The translations under genes and the position numbers were made by a program. A model generated the notes under the pieces. That model saw only the letters and a program-made list of their open reading frames with translations. It was not told the DNA's origin and ran no database searches. Below are positions 25,899 to 34,964 of a stretch of 64,000 nucleotides of DNA, one piece after another. Every line of letters begins with the position of its first letter. The first letter of the stretch is position 1. The stretch spans positions 1-64,000 of the forward strand of contig NZ_JACVAI010000003.1 of assembly GCF_014851765.1 (NCBI RefSeq). Direction: 5' to 3'. This DNA comes from Pseudomonas sp. PDM04. GTDB taxonomy: Bacteria > Pseudomonadota > Gammaproteobacteria > Pseudomonadales > Pseudomonadaceae.

Positions 25899-27359
25899 TC
25901 AAAATCCTCCGTTCAATAACGGCGAAGGACAGCGCTGGAACCAGCGACTGGCCTGTTCGTAGGCGTGGGCCAGTTGCAGGACGGCGAAATCGGCCTGGTG
26001 CCGGCCGATGATCTGCAGGCCCATCGGCAAACCGCTGGCGTTGAAACCGGCCTGCACGTTCGCCACCGGACAACCGGACAACGTGCCTGGGATCACGACT
26101 TCCATCCAGCGGTGGTAGGTGTCCATGGTCAACCCGTCAATCGAGGTCGGCCATGGCACGCTCTTGTCGAACGGGAACACCTGGGCGCTGGGCAGTAGCA
26201 GGTAGTCGAACTGCTCGAACAAGCGCGAAATCGCCCGGTACCAGTTGCTGCGTTGCACGGAGGCGTTGAACACGTCACTGGCGGACAGTTTCAAGCCGTG
26301 TTCGATTTCCCAGCAGGCTTCGGGCTTCAACTGCGCGCGTTTCTGTGGATCGGCATAGGTCGCGCCCAGAGAGCCGGCGACCATCCAGTGGCGCAAGGTC
26401 CGCCAACTGCTCCACATCTGCTCGGGGGCGAAATTCGGCTGTACCGCTTCGACGTGACACCCGAAGCTTTCGAAATCGCCGAAGGTCTTTTCGCAGAGCG
26501 CCAATAGACCTTTTTCCATCGGCAGGTAGCCGTTGAAGTCGCCCAGCCAGCCCAGGCGCGTGCCCTTGAAGTCGCGTTCCAGTGGCGTGGCGAAGGCGCT
26601 GCCGGATTCGGCGATGGACAGCGGCGCGCGAGCATCGCCGCCGGCCTGTACCGACAGCAACAGGGCCGCATCGCGCACGCTGCGGGCCATTGGACCCTCG
26701 TAGCCGAGCTGATCGATGAACAGGTCGGCGCTGTCATCGAAGGGCACGCGGCCCTGGGAGGGTCTGAACCCGAAGATGTTGTTGAACGCCGCCGGGTTGC
26801 GCAGCGAGCCCATCATGTCGCTGCCATCCGCCACCGGCACCAGGTGCAGGGCCAGCGCAGCCGCCGCGCCGCCGCTGCTGCCGCCTGCCGTCTTGCTCGG
26901 GTCATAGGCGCAACCGGTGGCCCCGAACAAGGGGTTGTAGCTTTGCGAGCCGAGGCCGAATTCCGGCGTGTTGCTTTTGCCGATGATGATCGCACCGGCG
27001 GCCTTGAGTCGCTCGACCATGATGCCATCACGGTCGGGGACGAAGTCCTTGTACAACGGTGAACCCAGTGTCGTGCGGATGCCGCGGGTCAGCGACAGGT
27101 CCTTTACCGCATGGGGCAGCCCGTGCATCCAGCCACGGTAGTCGCCCCGTGTCAGTTCGGCGTCGCGCCGGTCGGCCTGGGTCAGCAGATCCTCTGGCGC
27201 CTGCAGGCTGATCAGTGCATTGATCGCCGGGTTAAAACGATCGATATGGGTCAGGTAAGCCTGCATCACTTCCCGGCAGGACACCTGGCGCAAGCGGATG
27301 CGTTCGGCGAGTTCGTGGGCCTGCAGCAGGACCAGTTCGCTGATGTTGTTAGAAGTCAT
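25899..27359 (-). CDS. Amidase-signature family hydrolase
   Basis: A 486-residue amidase of the AS family. The Ser-cisSer-Lys triad is visible: K86 in HAVKDL, S161/S162 in GGSSGG, and the nucleophile S185 in SDMMGSLRNPA. It is cytoplasmic, without a signal peptide. It lies 60 bases downstream of a four-gene polyamine-type ABC importer on the same strand, so it probably hydrolyses the imported amide. It is not GatA, since the other gat genes are absent and the substrate loop differs. Confidence 0.9.
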   Translation of the reverse strand: MTSNNISELVLLQAHELAERIRLRQVSCREVMQAYLTHIDRFNPAINALISLQAPEDLLTQADRRDAELTRGDYRGWMHGLPHAVKDLSLTRGIRTTLGSPLYKDFVPDRDGIMVERLKAAGAIIIGKSNTPEFGLGSQSYNPLFGATGCAYDPSKTAGGSSGGAAAALALHLVPVADGSDMMGSLRNPAAFNNIFGFRPSQGRVPFDDSADLFIDQLGYEGPMARSVRDAALLLSVQAGGDARAPLSIAESGSAFATPLERDFKGTRLGWLGDFNGYLPMEKGLLALCEKTFGDFESFGCHVEAVQPNFAPEQMWSSWRTLRHWMVAGSLGATYADPQKRAQLKPEACWEIEHGLKLSASDVFNASVQRSNWYRAISRLFEQFDYLLLPSAQVFPFDKSVPWPTSIDGLTMDTYHRWMEVVIPGTLSGCPVANVQAGFNASGLPMGLQIIGRHQADFAVLQLAHAYEQASRWFQRCPSPLLNGGF

Positions 27360-27419
27360 TGCAACGCTGCCTTTCGGACGGCTGGAAAAACACCCCGTCG
27401 TGGGACGGGGCGGTAGAGA

Positions 27420-28454
27420 TCAACGCATCAGGTTGGTCCAGAGGCGATCGGCCAGGCGGATCGCGCCTTCGCCGCAGGTCTTGCTGAACACCACCGGGGT
27501 GCCTTCGGGAATGTGCAGCTCCGGGGCGTCCTTGAGACTGGCGTCGAGGAACGGCTCCACGCCCTTGATCGGGCTCTGGTGCTTGAGGAAGTTCTGGGTC
27601 ATGGCCGCGTTTTCAGGCTGGCTCAGGAAGTTGATGAACGCCTTGGCGTTCGCCGGGTTCTTGCTGCCGGTGGGGATCACCATGTTGTCGACCCAGGCCA
27701 ACACGCCTTCTTTCGGGTACAGGTACTTCAGGCTCGGTTTCATTTCCCGGGCGCGCATCGACGAGCCACCCCAGAACGTCGACATGTCGATTTCACCCGA
27801 TGCCAGGTTCTCGCGAATCGAGCCGGCCTTGGAGCTGTAGGTCTTGACGAAGGGTTTCTGCGCCTTGAGCAGGGTCAGCACCTGCTGCATCTGCTTGGGG
27901 TCTTCGCTGCACAGCGGAATGTTCAGGTACAGGCTGGCCATGTCGATCACGTCGCTGACCGAATCGAACATGTTGATCCGCCCCTGCAACTCGGCCGGCG
28001 GCTCGTACAGCACCTTGTAGCTGTCGGCCGGGCCCTTGTAGCGTTCGGTGTTGAGCACCACGCTGGTGGTGCCCCAGATGAAGGGCACCGAATACCCGCC
28101 TTCCGGGTCCCAGGTCGGCTTTTTCAGGTTGTCGGCAACGCCGGCGTAGTAGGGCTCCTTGACCGGGTCGAAGCGTTCCAGCAGGTTTTCCTTGATCAGG
28201 ATCGGAATGAACTGATGCGACGGGATCGCCACGTCATAACCGGCGCCGCCTTGTTTGAGCTTGGCCAGCAGTGTTTCGTTGGAGTCATAGGAGTCCACGG
28301 TGACTTCGATGCCGGTCTGCTTCTGGAACTTGGCGAGAATCTCCGGCGAAAAGTAGCCGCTCCAACTGACCACGTTGAGCTTTTCAGCGGCCTGGACCTG
28401 CGCGGCCAAAGTGAGTAACAACGAGGTTCCGATGCTTGCAATCAACTTGCTCAT
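27420..28454 (-). CDS. Periplasmic binding protein of a polyamine-type ABC importer
   Basis: A 344-residue solute-binding protein of the PotD/PotF type, with a signal peptide (residues 1-22, ending in VQA). The mature start LNVVSWSGYFSPEILAKFQKQTGIEV is typical of the family. It captures the ligand in the periplasm and passes it to the two permeases encoded upstream. Ligands in this family include putrescine, spermidine and opine-like or amide compounds. The adjacent amidase hints at an amide. Confidence 0.9.
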   Translation of the reverse strand: MSKLIASIGTSLLLTLAAQVQAAEKLNVVSWSGYFSPEILAKFQKQTGIEVTVDSYDSNETLLAKLKQGGAGYDVAIPSHQFIPILIKENLLERFDPVKEPYYAGVADNLKKPTWDPEGGYSVPFIWGTTSVVLNTERYKGPADSYKVLYEPPAELQGRINMFDSVSDVIDMASLYLNIPLCSEDPKQMQQVLTLLKAQKPFVKTYSSKAGSIRENLASGEIDMSTFWGGSSMRAREMKPSLKYLYPKEGVLAWVDNMVIPTGSKNPANAKAFINFLSQPENAAMTQNFLKHQSPIKGVEPFLDASLKDAPELHIPEGTPVVFSKTCGEGAIRLADRLWTNLMR

Positions 28455-28481
28455 GCTATTTCCCCACAGTACTTGAAAGGT

Positions 28482-29291
28482 TCAGTTGTGCTTTTTGCCC
28501 AACAGATAGGAGAGGCTGACGAACAGCACCGAGACGCCCAGGATCAGCGTCGACACGGCGTTGACGTCGGGTGTCACGCCCATGCGCAACAGGCCGAAAA
28601 TGAAGATCGGCAAGGTGGTGGTGCCCGCCTGGGAAACCATCATCGAGATCACGAAGTTATCCAGGGACACGATGAACGCCAGCATCAGCCCGGAGAAAAT
28701 CCCCGGCATCAGCAACGGCAGGGTGACCTTGCGAAAGGTTCGCCACGGGCCGGCGTAGAGGTCGGCTGATGCCTGCTCCAGGGACAGGTCCATGTCGTTG
28801 AGCCGTGCGCGAATCGGCAGGTAGGCGAAGGGGATGCAGAACACCGTGTGGGCGATGATCAGGTTGCCGTAGCCCAGGGACAGGCCGACGGTGGAAAACA
28901 ACGCCAGGGTGGCGACACCGACCACGATTTCCGGCAAGACCAGAGGCAACATGATGGCGCCCATCGACAATTGCAGACCTTTGAATTTCGCGCCCCGCGA
29001 GGTGCCGAGGGCGGCGAGCGTGGCAATCGCCGTGGCGATCGTGCTCGCGCACACCGCGATCAACAGACTGTTGCCCGCCGCCTGGCGCAAGGCCTGGTTG
29101 GCGAACGCCGCCCGGTACCAGTCCAGGCTGAAGCCGGTCCATACGGTCGCGGACTGGTTGGCGTTGAACGAGAACACCACCAGCACCACGATGGGCGCGT
29201 AGAGGTACAGGTAGAACAGGAAGCTGAAACCACCGAAGCCTGGAAAATCCTGCACCCCAAAGCGGTGTGTATTGAATAGACGCCGCATCAT
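28482..29291 (-). CDS. ABC permease, PotC/PotI type
   Basis: A 269-residue inner-membrane permease with six hydrophobic segments and an EAA loop (EQASADLYAGPWRTFRKVTLPLLMP split around residue 178) that contacts the ATPase. It forms the channel with the other permease. Its start overlaps the stop of the upstream permease by 4 bases. Confidence 0.9.
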   Translation of the reverse strand: MMRRLFNTHRFGVQDFPGFGGFSFLFYLYLYAPIVVLVVFSFNANQSATVWTGFSLDWYRAAFANQALRQAAGNSLLIAVCASTIATAIATLAALGTSRGAKFKGLQLSMGAIMLPLVLPEIVVGVATLALFSTVGLSLGYGNLIIAHTVFCIPFAYLPIRARLNDMDLSLEQASADLYAGPWRTFRKVTLPLLMPGIFSGLMLAFIVSLDNFVISMMVSQAGTTTLPIFIFGLLRMGVTPDVNAVSTLILGVSVLFVSLSYLLGKKHN

Positions 29292-30208
29292 GCACCTCCC
29301 TTGGCGATGCGCTGGCGCTCGGCGCGCAAGGCATACACCGTCAGCACCAGCATCACGGCCGCCATCAGCACCAGCGACAGCGCCGCACCGAAAGGCCAGT
29401 TACGGGCATCGCTGAACTGCCGGAAAATCAGGTTGCCGAGCATCATGCGGGTGCCGCCGCCCAGCAGTTCCGGCGCGATCATCGCGCCCAGGCATGGCAC
29501 GAACGTGAGGATGGTGCCGGCGAAAATGCCCGGCTTGGCAATCGGCAGCACCACTTTTCGCAAGGTGCGTATCCGCCCGGCGTACAGGTCCTGAGCGGCC
29601 TCCAGCAGGCGGATGTCCATCTTCTCCAGCGTCGCGTAAATCGGCAGCACCACAAAGGGCGCGTAGGTGTAGACCAGCCCCAGCAACACGGCGCCGTCGG
29701 TGTACAGCAGTTGCAACGGCTGGTCGATGACCCCGAGCCCCATCAGGCTGTTGTTGATCACCCCGGTGTTGCGCAACAACAGAATCCAGGCGTAGGTGCG
29801 GATCAGCAGGTTGGCCCAGAACGGCACCGTGATCAGGAAGATCAGCAGGCCACGCCGGTGGGGCGGCTGCATCGCCAGCCACACCGCCACTGGGAAACCC
29901 ACCAGCAAGGTGATGACGGTCGTCAGCCCGGCGATTCCGATGGAGCGCAAGGCAATCAGCAGGTAGGAATCGGCGAAGGCCAGGCTGTCATCCAGTTGTC
30001 GTTCGAACAACAACGAGGTGTAGGCGTCGCTGCTGAAGACTTTGTTGACCCCGCCGTAGGGGTTGGCCTCCATCAGCGAGTAACCGATGACGATCAGGAT
30101 CGGCACGATCAGAAACAGGCCGATGGCGATCAGCGCGGGGCTGACCCCGAGAAAACTCTGGAAGGCCCGACGGCGCTTCAGGGTGATGGCGATCGGTAAA
30201 GCATGCAT
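29288..30208 (-). CDS. ABC permease, PotB/PotH type
   Basis: A 306-residue inner-membrane permease with six membrane segments. The EAA-type loop EAAQDLYAGRIRTLRKVVLP lies near residue 205. It is the second half of the importer channel and sits between the ATPase gene (15-base gap) and the PotC-type permease (4-base overlap). Confidence 0.9.
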   Translation of the reverse strand: MHALPIAITLKRRRAFQSFLGVSPALIAIGLFLIVPILIVIGYSLMEANPYGGVNKVFSSDAYTSLLFERQLDDSLAFADSYLLIALRSIGIAGLTTVITLLVGFPVAVWLAMQPPHRRGLLIFLITVPFWANLLIRTYAWILLLRNTGVINNSLMGLGVIDQPLQLLYTDGAVLLGLVYTYAPFVVLPIYATLEKMDIRLLEAAQDLYAGRIRTLRKVVLPIAKPGIFAGTILTFVPCLGAMIAPELLGGGTRMMLGNLIFRQFSDARNWPFGAALSLVLMAAVMLVLTVYALRAERQRIAKGGA

Positions 30209-30223
30209 GGCAAATCCTCGGGC

Positions 30224-31342
30224 TCAATCGTGCAGGACGCTGGCGCTGCCGTTGTCGAACAACAGACCGGCCTGGGTGCCCACGGCAAAGCGCAGGCTGC
30301 GATCGACGCTGTTGGGAGTACGCACAGTGAGCCGAGAGCCATCGCTCAGGCTGACCTGGTATTGCAGGTCGGTGCCGAGATAGATCTGCGCCTCGATCCG
30401 GCAGGGCAATGCGCCATCGCTGGCGGCGGCCACCAGGTGCAGGCGCTCGGGGCGCACGGACAGCGCGACGTTGGCGCCGACCTGGACCTCGCTGCACGGT
30501 TGCGCCGGCAGCGGATGCCCGGCGGGGCCGGCGAACCAGGCCTGGCCGTTTTCGACCCGCGTGACGGTGCCGTCGATGAAGTTGGTTTCACCGATGAAGT
30601 CGGCGACAAAGCGATTACGCGGGCGTTCGTAGATGTCCTCCGGACGCCCGACCTGCTGCACTTCACCTTCGGACAGCACGGCGATGCGGTCGGACATGGT
30701 CAACGCTTCTTCCTGGTCATGGGTGACGAAGATGAAAGTGATGCCGGTCTTGGCCTGAATAGCCTTGAGTTCTTCACGCATGGCCTGGCGCAGCTTGAGG
30801 TCGAGGGCCGAGAGCGGCTCGTCGAGCAGGAGCACCTTGGGATGCGGCGCCAGGGCTCGCCCCAGCGCGACGCGTTGTTGCTGGCCGCCGGACAGTTGTG
30901 CCGGCTTGCGATTCGCGAAGCGCTCCATCTGCACCAGCGCCAGCATCTCGCGTACGCGCTCGGCAATCCCGGCCTTGTTCATGACCTTGCCCATCGGATG
31001 CGATTCGAGCCCGAAGGCCAGGTTCTCGGCGATGGTCATGTGCGGGAACAATGCGTAGTGCTGAAACACCGTATTGACCGGACGCTCGAACGGCGGGCGG
31101 TCGGCGATGTTTTCGCCATAGAGCAGAATTTCGCCCTGGGTCGGGAATTCGAAGCCGGCGATCATCCGCAGGAGCGTGGTTTTGCCGCAGCCGGAAGGGC
31201 CAAGGAGGGTGAAGAATTCGTTGTCGCGAATGTCCAGGTCGATGCTTTTCAGCGCCACCGGACCGGTCTGTGGATCACCGTAGACTTTGCGCACCGAGCG
31301 GATCGACACCGCCAGTGTTTGCAGCGAATGCACAGCATTCAT
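30224..31342 (-). CDS. ABC ATP-binding protein, PotA/PotG type
   Basis: A 372-residue ATPase driving the importer. It shows Walker A GPSGCGKTT (~53-61), signature LSGGQQQRVALGRAL (~150-164), Walker B VLLLDEPLSALD (~170-181) and a C-terminal TOBE domain. As the first gene of the operon it lies divergent from the LysR gene across a 222-base AT-rich gap. Confidence 0.93.
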   Translation of the reverse strand: MNAVHSLQTLAVSIRSVRKVYGDPQTGPVALKSIDLDIRDNEFFTLLGPSGCGKTTLLRMIAGFEFPTQGEILLYGENIADRPPFERPVNTVFQHYALFPHMTIAENLAFGLESHPMGKVMNKAGIAERVREMLALVQMERFANRKPAQLSGGQQQRVALGRALAPHPKVLLLDEPLSALDLKLRQAMREELKAIQAKTGITFIFVTHDQEEALTMSDRIAVLSEGEVQQVGRPEDIYERPRNRFVADFIGETNFIDGTVTRVENGQAWFAGPAGHPLPAQPCSEVQVGANVALSVRPERLHLVAAASDGALPCRIEAQIYLGTDLQYQVSLSDGSRLTVRTPNSVDRSLRFAVGTQAGLLFDNGSASVLHD

Positions 31343-31519
31343 GCGTTACCTCCGATTCCCCCATCGCCTCAAGACTTGCTTGAACCAGCAATGCCATTGG
31401 CTATGGATATTATTTTTTTGGGCAGGATCGAGATGTGTAAAAGCGTTGTGAGCCAGCTGTTTTTGTTTTGCTGTGCCTGGATTATCAGTGAGGGGTTGCG
31501 GGGGCGAAACTTCAATTTT

Positions 31520-31541
31520 ATTATACGAGCTGTTAAATAAT
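31520..31541. promoter_or_regulatory. Candidate LysR-type binding site
   Basis: The AT-rich inverted arms ATTAT and ATAAT, 12 bases apart, lie 24 bases before the LysR start and in the shared region with the importer operon. The T-N-A spacing is like LysR boxes. This rests on position and weak symmetry only. Confidence 0.3.
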
Positions 31542-31564
31542 TTAATATCAGGGGCGCCCGGAAC

Positions 31565-32470
31565 ATGGCTGATCATCGTTTGCCGCCCTTGAACGCGGTG
31601 CGTGCCTTTGATGCAGCGGCCCGCCTGGGCAGCTATGTCGAGGCATCCAAAGCGCTTCACGTGACCCAGCCAGCGATTGGCCGGCATGTGAAGTTGCTGG
31701 AGGACTGGCTGGGCGTCCAACTGTTCGAGCGTACTTCCCGGGGTGTGACCCTGACGTCGGCAGGCGAGAAGTATCACCGCAAGATCGCGGCGGCCCTGCA
31801 ACTGATGATCGAGGCCGGCAAGGAGGTTCGCCCCAGGGAAGCCGAGCGCTGGCTGCGCATCATGGTGGTGCCAGGGTTCGCCAAGCGCTGGTTGATGCCG
31901 CGAATCGAGGGCATGCGTCATCTGCGCCCAGGCCTCAAGTTCGCCATCGAGCCCAACTCCACCTTTACCGATGTCGATGGCAAGAGCGCCGACCTGGGGA
32001 TCGTCTACGGCCTGGACGGGCAGTACGCCCATTCGCGCGTCAGCCTGATCTGCCCACGGGTGTTCCCTATCTGCACCCCGGACTACCTGGCGAGCATCGG
32101 GCCGATCGAGGGGCCTGCCGATCTTGTGAAGCACAACCTGATCCATGTCGATGACGGCGAGTGGTGGAACCTGTGGTTTGCCGCCAACGATCTGGATGCG
32201 CACCTCAGCTCGGACATGTTGTATGTCAATAATGATCACGCCTTGTCCGTGGCCGAGAGCGGGCAGGGCATTGCCTTGGCCAACGAAGTGCTGGTGCGCG
32301 AAGAACTGCGCAGTGGTGCACTGGTGCGGGTGCTGGACGCGCAAGTCAAGCTGGAAAGCTACCGCGTGTTGACGCCATCCGCCGAACTCTCGGCGGATGT
32401 GTCGTGGTTCATTCAGTGGCTCAGGACGGAGCTGGAGCAGGATTTCCCGCAAGCGGTGATCCGCGCCTGA
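31565..32470 (+). CDS. LysR-family regulator, GcvA-like
   Basis: A 301-residue LysR regulator. The N-terminal winged helix (PPLNAVRAFDAAARLGSYVEAS, then VTQPAIGRHVKLLEDWLGVQLFERTSRGV) is of the GcvA subgroup, and the rest is a periplasmic-binding-like effector domain. It is divergent from the polyamine-type importer and amidase genes, which makes it their probable regulator. Confidence 0.92.
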   Translation: MADHRLPPLNAVRAFDAAARLGSYVEASKALHVTQPAIGRHVKLLEDWLGVQLFERTSRGVTLTSAGEKYHRKIAAALQLMIEAGKEVRPREAERWLRIMVVPGFAKRWLMPRIEGMRHLRPGLKFAIEPNSTFTDVDGKSADLGIVYGLDGQYAHSRVSLICPRVFPICTPDYLASIGPIEGPADLVKHNLIHVDDGEWWNLWFAANDLDAHLSSDMLYVNNDHALSVAESGQGIALANEVLVREELRSGALVRVLDAQVKLESYRVLTPSAELSADVSWFIQWLRTELEQDFPQAVIRA

Positions 32471-32482
32471 AACCGCCTTGCC

Positions 32483-34540
32483 TCAGTTGAGGCGAAACCG
32501 TCCGGTGTTCTCGCTGAGCACCTGGCTGCCATGGCTCAAGGTGTCCGCCGCCAGGTTTACCGCCCGTGCGCCTTCGAGCAAGCGCACCGCTGCCTGGTCG
32601 ACCTGCTGGATGTTGCCGCTGACTTCGTCGGCGGTGCTGGCTTGTTCGTCGACTGCCGTGGCGATCTGCGCCAGGGTGTCGGTGACGCTCTGCACGGCGC
32701 TGGCAATTTCCCCCAGGCGCTCGCCGAGGCCGGTGACCGCTTGTGCATCGGATTGCGCCTGGCCGCAGGCGGCTTCCATCAGGCTCACGGCTTCATCCAC
32801 CGTGTTACGCAGGCTGTCGACGGTGCCGGCGATCTGCGCGGTGGAGGACTGGGTGCGTTGCGACAGGCTGCGCACTTCATCGGCGACCACCGCAAAACCA
32901 CGGCCCTGTTCACCGGCTCGCGCCGCTTCAATGGCGGCGTTGAGCGCGAGCAGGTTGGTCTGCTCGGCAACCCCGCGAATGGTATCGACCACCAGCTGAA
33001 TCTGCTGGCCCTGTTCGCTGACGCGCCCGAGGGCCGCGGCCGTGTCGTTCAGACGCTGATTGAGCTGCTGAATGCTCGCGGTGGTGCGCTGGCTGTCGCG
33101 ACTGCTGTCGGCGGCAATGCGCTGGGTGTGCTGTGCGCTGCCGGAGGCCTGTTCGCAACTCTGGGCGACGCCCTGGGACGTTGCCGCCAATTGCGTCGCG
33201 GCGGCGGCGATCTGGCTGATCTGCAGCTGCTGCGCTTCGACTTCGCTCAGGGCGCCGCTGGAATGGTGGTTGAGTGTGCGTACCGCGTTGCTCAGTTGCA
33301 GGGTCTCATGATCGACCCCCAGCAGACTGTTGCGCAGTTGCACCACGGCGACGTTGAGCGCGGTGCTGATCGCCGCCAGCTCGTCGCGGCCTTCTACCGG
33401 CACTTGCAGGCTCAGGTTGCCATCGCGCAAGGCTTCGGCCAGCAGCGTGATGCCGCTGGCGCTGCGGCGGATCGAGGCTTGCAGGCAGACGAACAGGTAC
33501 AGCGCGGCCAGCAGCAGGCAGCCAAAGATGATCGCCACCACGATGAACTGGCGGATTGCCGAGCCGTGGTAGTAGTCCAGGCGCTGATCGAGGGACACCA
33601 GCGAATGCTGGCGTAAAGCTGCCAGGTCGCCGAGCAGGGCGTCCAGGCCGCGCTCGAACTCCTCGGGCTTGAGCTGGATGCTGCCGCCAAACACGCCGTC
33701 ATCGAGCACTTTGAGTTCGACATCGAGGTTTTTCAGGCTGTCATGGTATTGCCCGGCCCAGGCTTGCAGTTCGCTGGGCAGGCGCGCTTCCAGCAGACCA
33801 GCAGTTTTAACAAGCTGTTCGCGGGCGTCGCCGATACGGCTGCGCAGGTCGCGCAATTGCAGACGGCTTTGCAGGGTGAACTGCCCGGACACCACCGACG
33901 CCTGGCCGACGCTGGCCAGGCGGCCCACGCGCTCGATCAGGTCCGGCGCGTGCTGGGTGGAAATTTGCGTCAGCAGGTAGGTTTCCAGCCAGGGCGCGAG
34001 GGTCAGCCGATTGTCCATGGCGATCTGTTCGCGCAGGGCTTGCAGGGCGCTCAAGGCATTGGTGAACCGGTCGTAACCGTCCGGCCACCAGCCGACGCTG
34101 CTCAGGCTTTTCGAGTCGAGGCCGTTGAGCGCGGTTTGCAGGGCTTGATAACGGGCCAGGGTCTCGCCCTCGGCACCTTCGGTTTGCAGGGTATTGCCCA
34201 GGTCCGTGGTGGCCTGGGCGACGGCTGGCTGTACCGCATCGAACGCCGACATCGCCGCGAGGGTGGCCGGTGTCGGCTGGCGATTGGTCTCGGTGGCGCG
34301 CCAGCGGGCGGCGCGGTCACGCTGGGCGGACAGCAGGTTATCCAGCGTATCGAGTGCAAGCAGTTGCCGCACGCCGGCACGTTCGCCGGCAATCAGGCTC
34401 AATTTGGCGCGATAATCCTGGCCGATCATCAGCAGGCTGCCCGCGAGCGGCAGAATGAACAGCAGGAACAACAACTGAAATTTGCGGGCGAAGCCGAAAC
34501 GGCCCAGCAACCCGATCCCCGGAGATAAAAAAGCCTGCAT
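32483..34540 (-). CDS. Membrane methyl-accepting chemotaxis protein
   Basis: A 685-residue chemoreceptor. TM1 is at ~21-40, a large periplasmic, mostly helical ligand domain at ~41-310, TM2 at ~312-335, then HAMP and a signalling domain with the [20 protein letters not shown] tip near residue 555. The frame runs to 34678, but GGAG nine bases before the ATG at 34540 marks the start. The ligand domain is long and helical; I do not recognise its ligand. It ends 12 bases from the convergent LysR gene. There is no C-terminal CheR-binding pentapeptide. Confidence 0.9.
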   Translation of the reverse strand: MQAFLSPGIGLLGRFGFARKFQLLFLLFILPLAGSLLMIGQDYRAKLSLIAGERAGVRQLLALDTLDNLLSAQRDRAARWRATETNRQPTPATLAAMSAFDAVQPAVAQATTDLGNTLQTEGAEGETLARYQALQTALNGLDSKSLSSVGWWPDGYDRFTNALSALQALREQIAMDNRLTLAPWLETYLLTQISTQHAPDLIERVGRLASVGQASVVSGQFTLQSRLQLRDLRSRIGDAREQLVKTAGLLEARLPSELQAWAGQYHDSLKNLDVELKVLDDGVFGGSIQLKPEEFERGLDALLGDLAALRQHSLVSLDQRLDYYHGSAIRQFIVVAIIFGCLLLAALYLFVCLQASIRRSASGITLLAEALRDGNLSLQVPVEGRDELAAISTALNVAVVQLRNSLLGVDHETLQLSNAVRTLNHHSSGALSEVEAQQLQISQIAAAATQLAATSQGVAQSCEQASGSAQHTQRIAADSSRDSQRTTASIQQLNQRLNDTAAALGRVSEQGQQIQLVVDTIRGVAEQTNLLALNAAIEAARAGEQGRGFAVVADEVRSLSQRTQSSTAQIAGTVDSLRNTVDEAVSLMEAACGQAQSDAQAVTGLGERLGEIASAVQSVTDTLAQIATAVDEQASTADEVSGNIQQVDQAAVRLLEGARAVNLAADTLSHGSQVLSENTGRFRLN

Positions 34541-34768
34541 GCCCCACGACTCCTGTGGGCACCACGCACCATTGGCGTGCGTCGAAGCCGTTGCGACCGC
34601 GACTCGTGCCCCTTTTAAAGGCCTCGGTAGTTCACCCTTGCCAGCTCTGTAGGCCGACTCTGTAGCGAAACTTCCCATTCTCGGTGCCCTTTGTAAGGAC
34701 GCCGCGTTGAAGTGAAAAACAAGGCAAGATTCAGACCATGGCGATGCGCTATTACCGGGTTCGGCCCG

Positions 34769-34797
34769 GTAGGAGCGAGCTTGCTCGCGAAGGTCGA
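34769..34797. repeat. Single REP element
   Basis: GGTAGGAGCGAGC then TTGCTCGCGAAGG is one REP unit in the 424-base gap between the MCP and MFS genes. I see no gene or clear promoter in the rest of that gap. Confidence 0.75.
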
Positions 34798-34964
34798 ACG
34801 AGTGCTGCGGTGTGTCGGACGTCCCGCATTGTCGTCGATGACCGTCGCAAGCAAAGAAAGTCTATTTACTTCGTTAGCTGGCTAAGGGGATGGCGCTGCT
34901 GCACTGAAAAATGGCACATTGATGCACCTGCCTGTGTGCACCCATCTGTTGTACGGAATATCCC

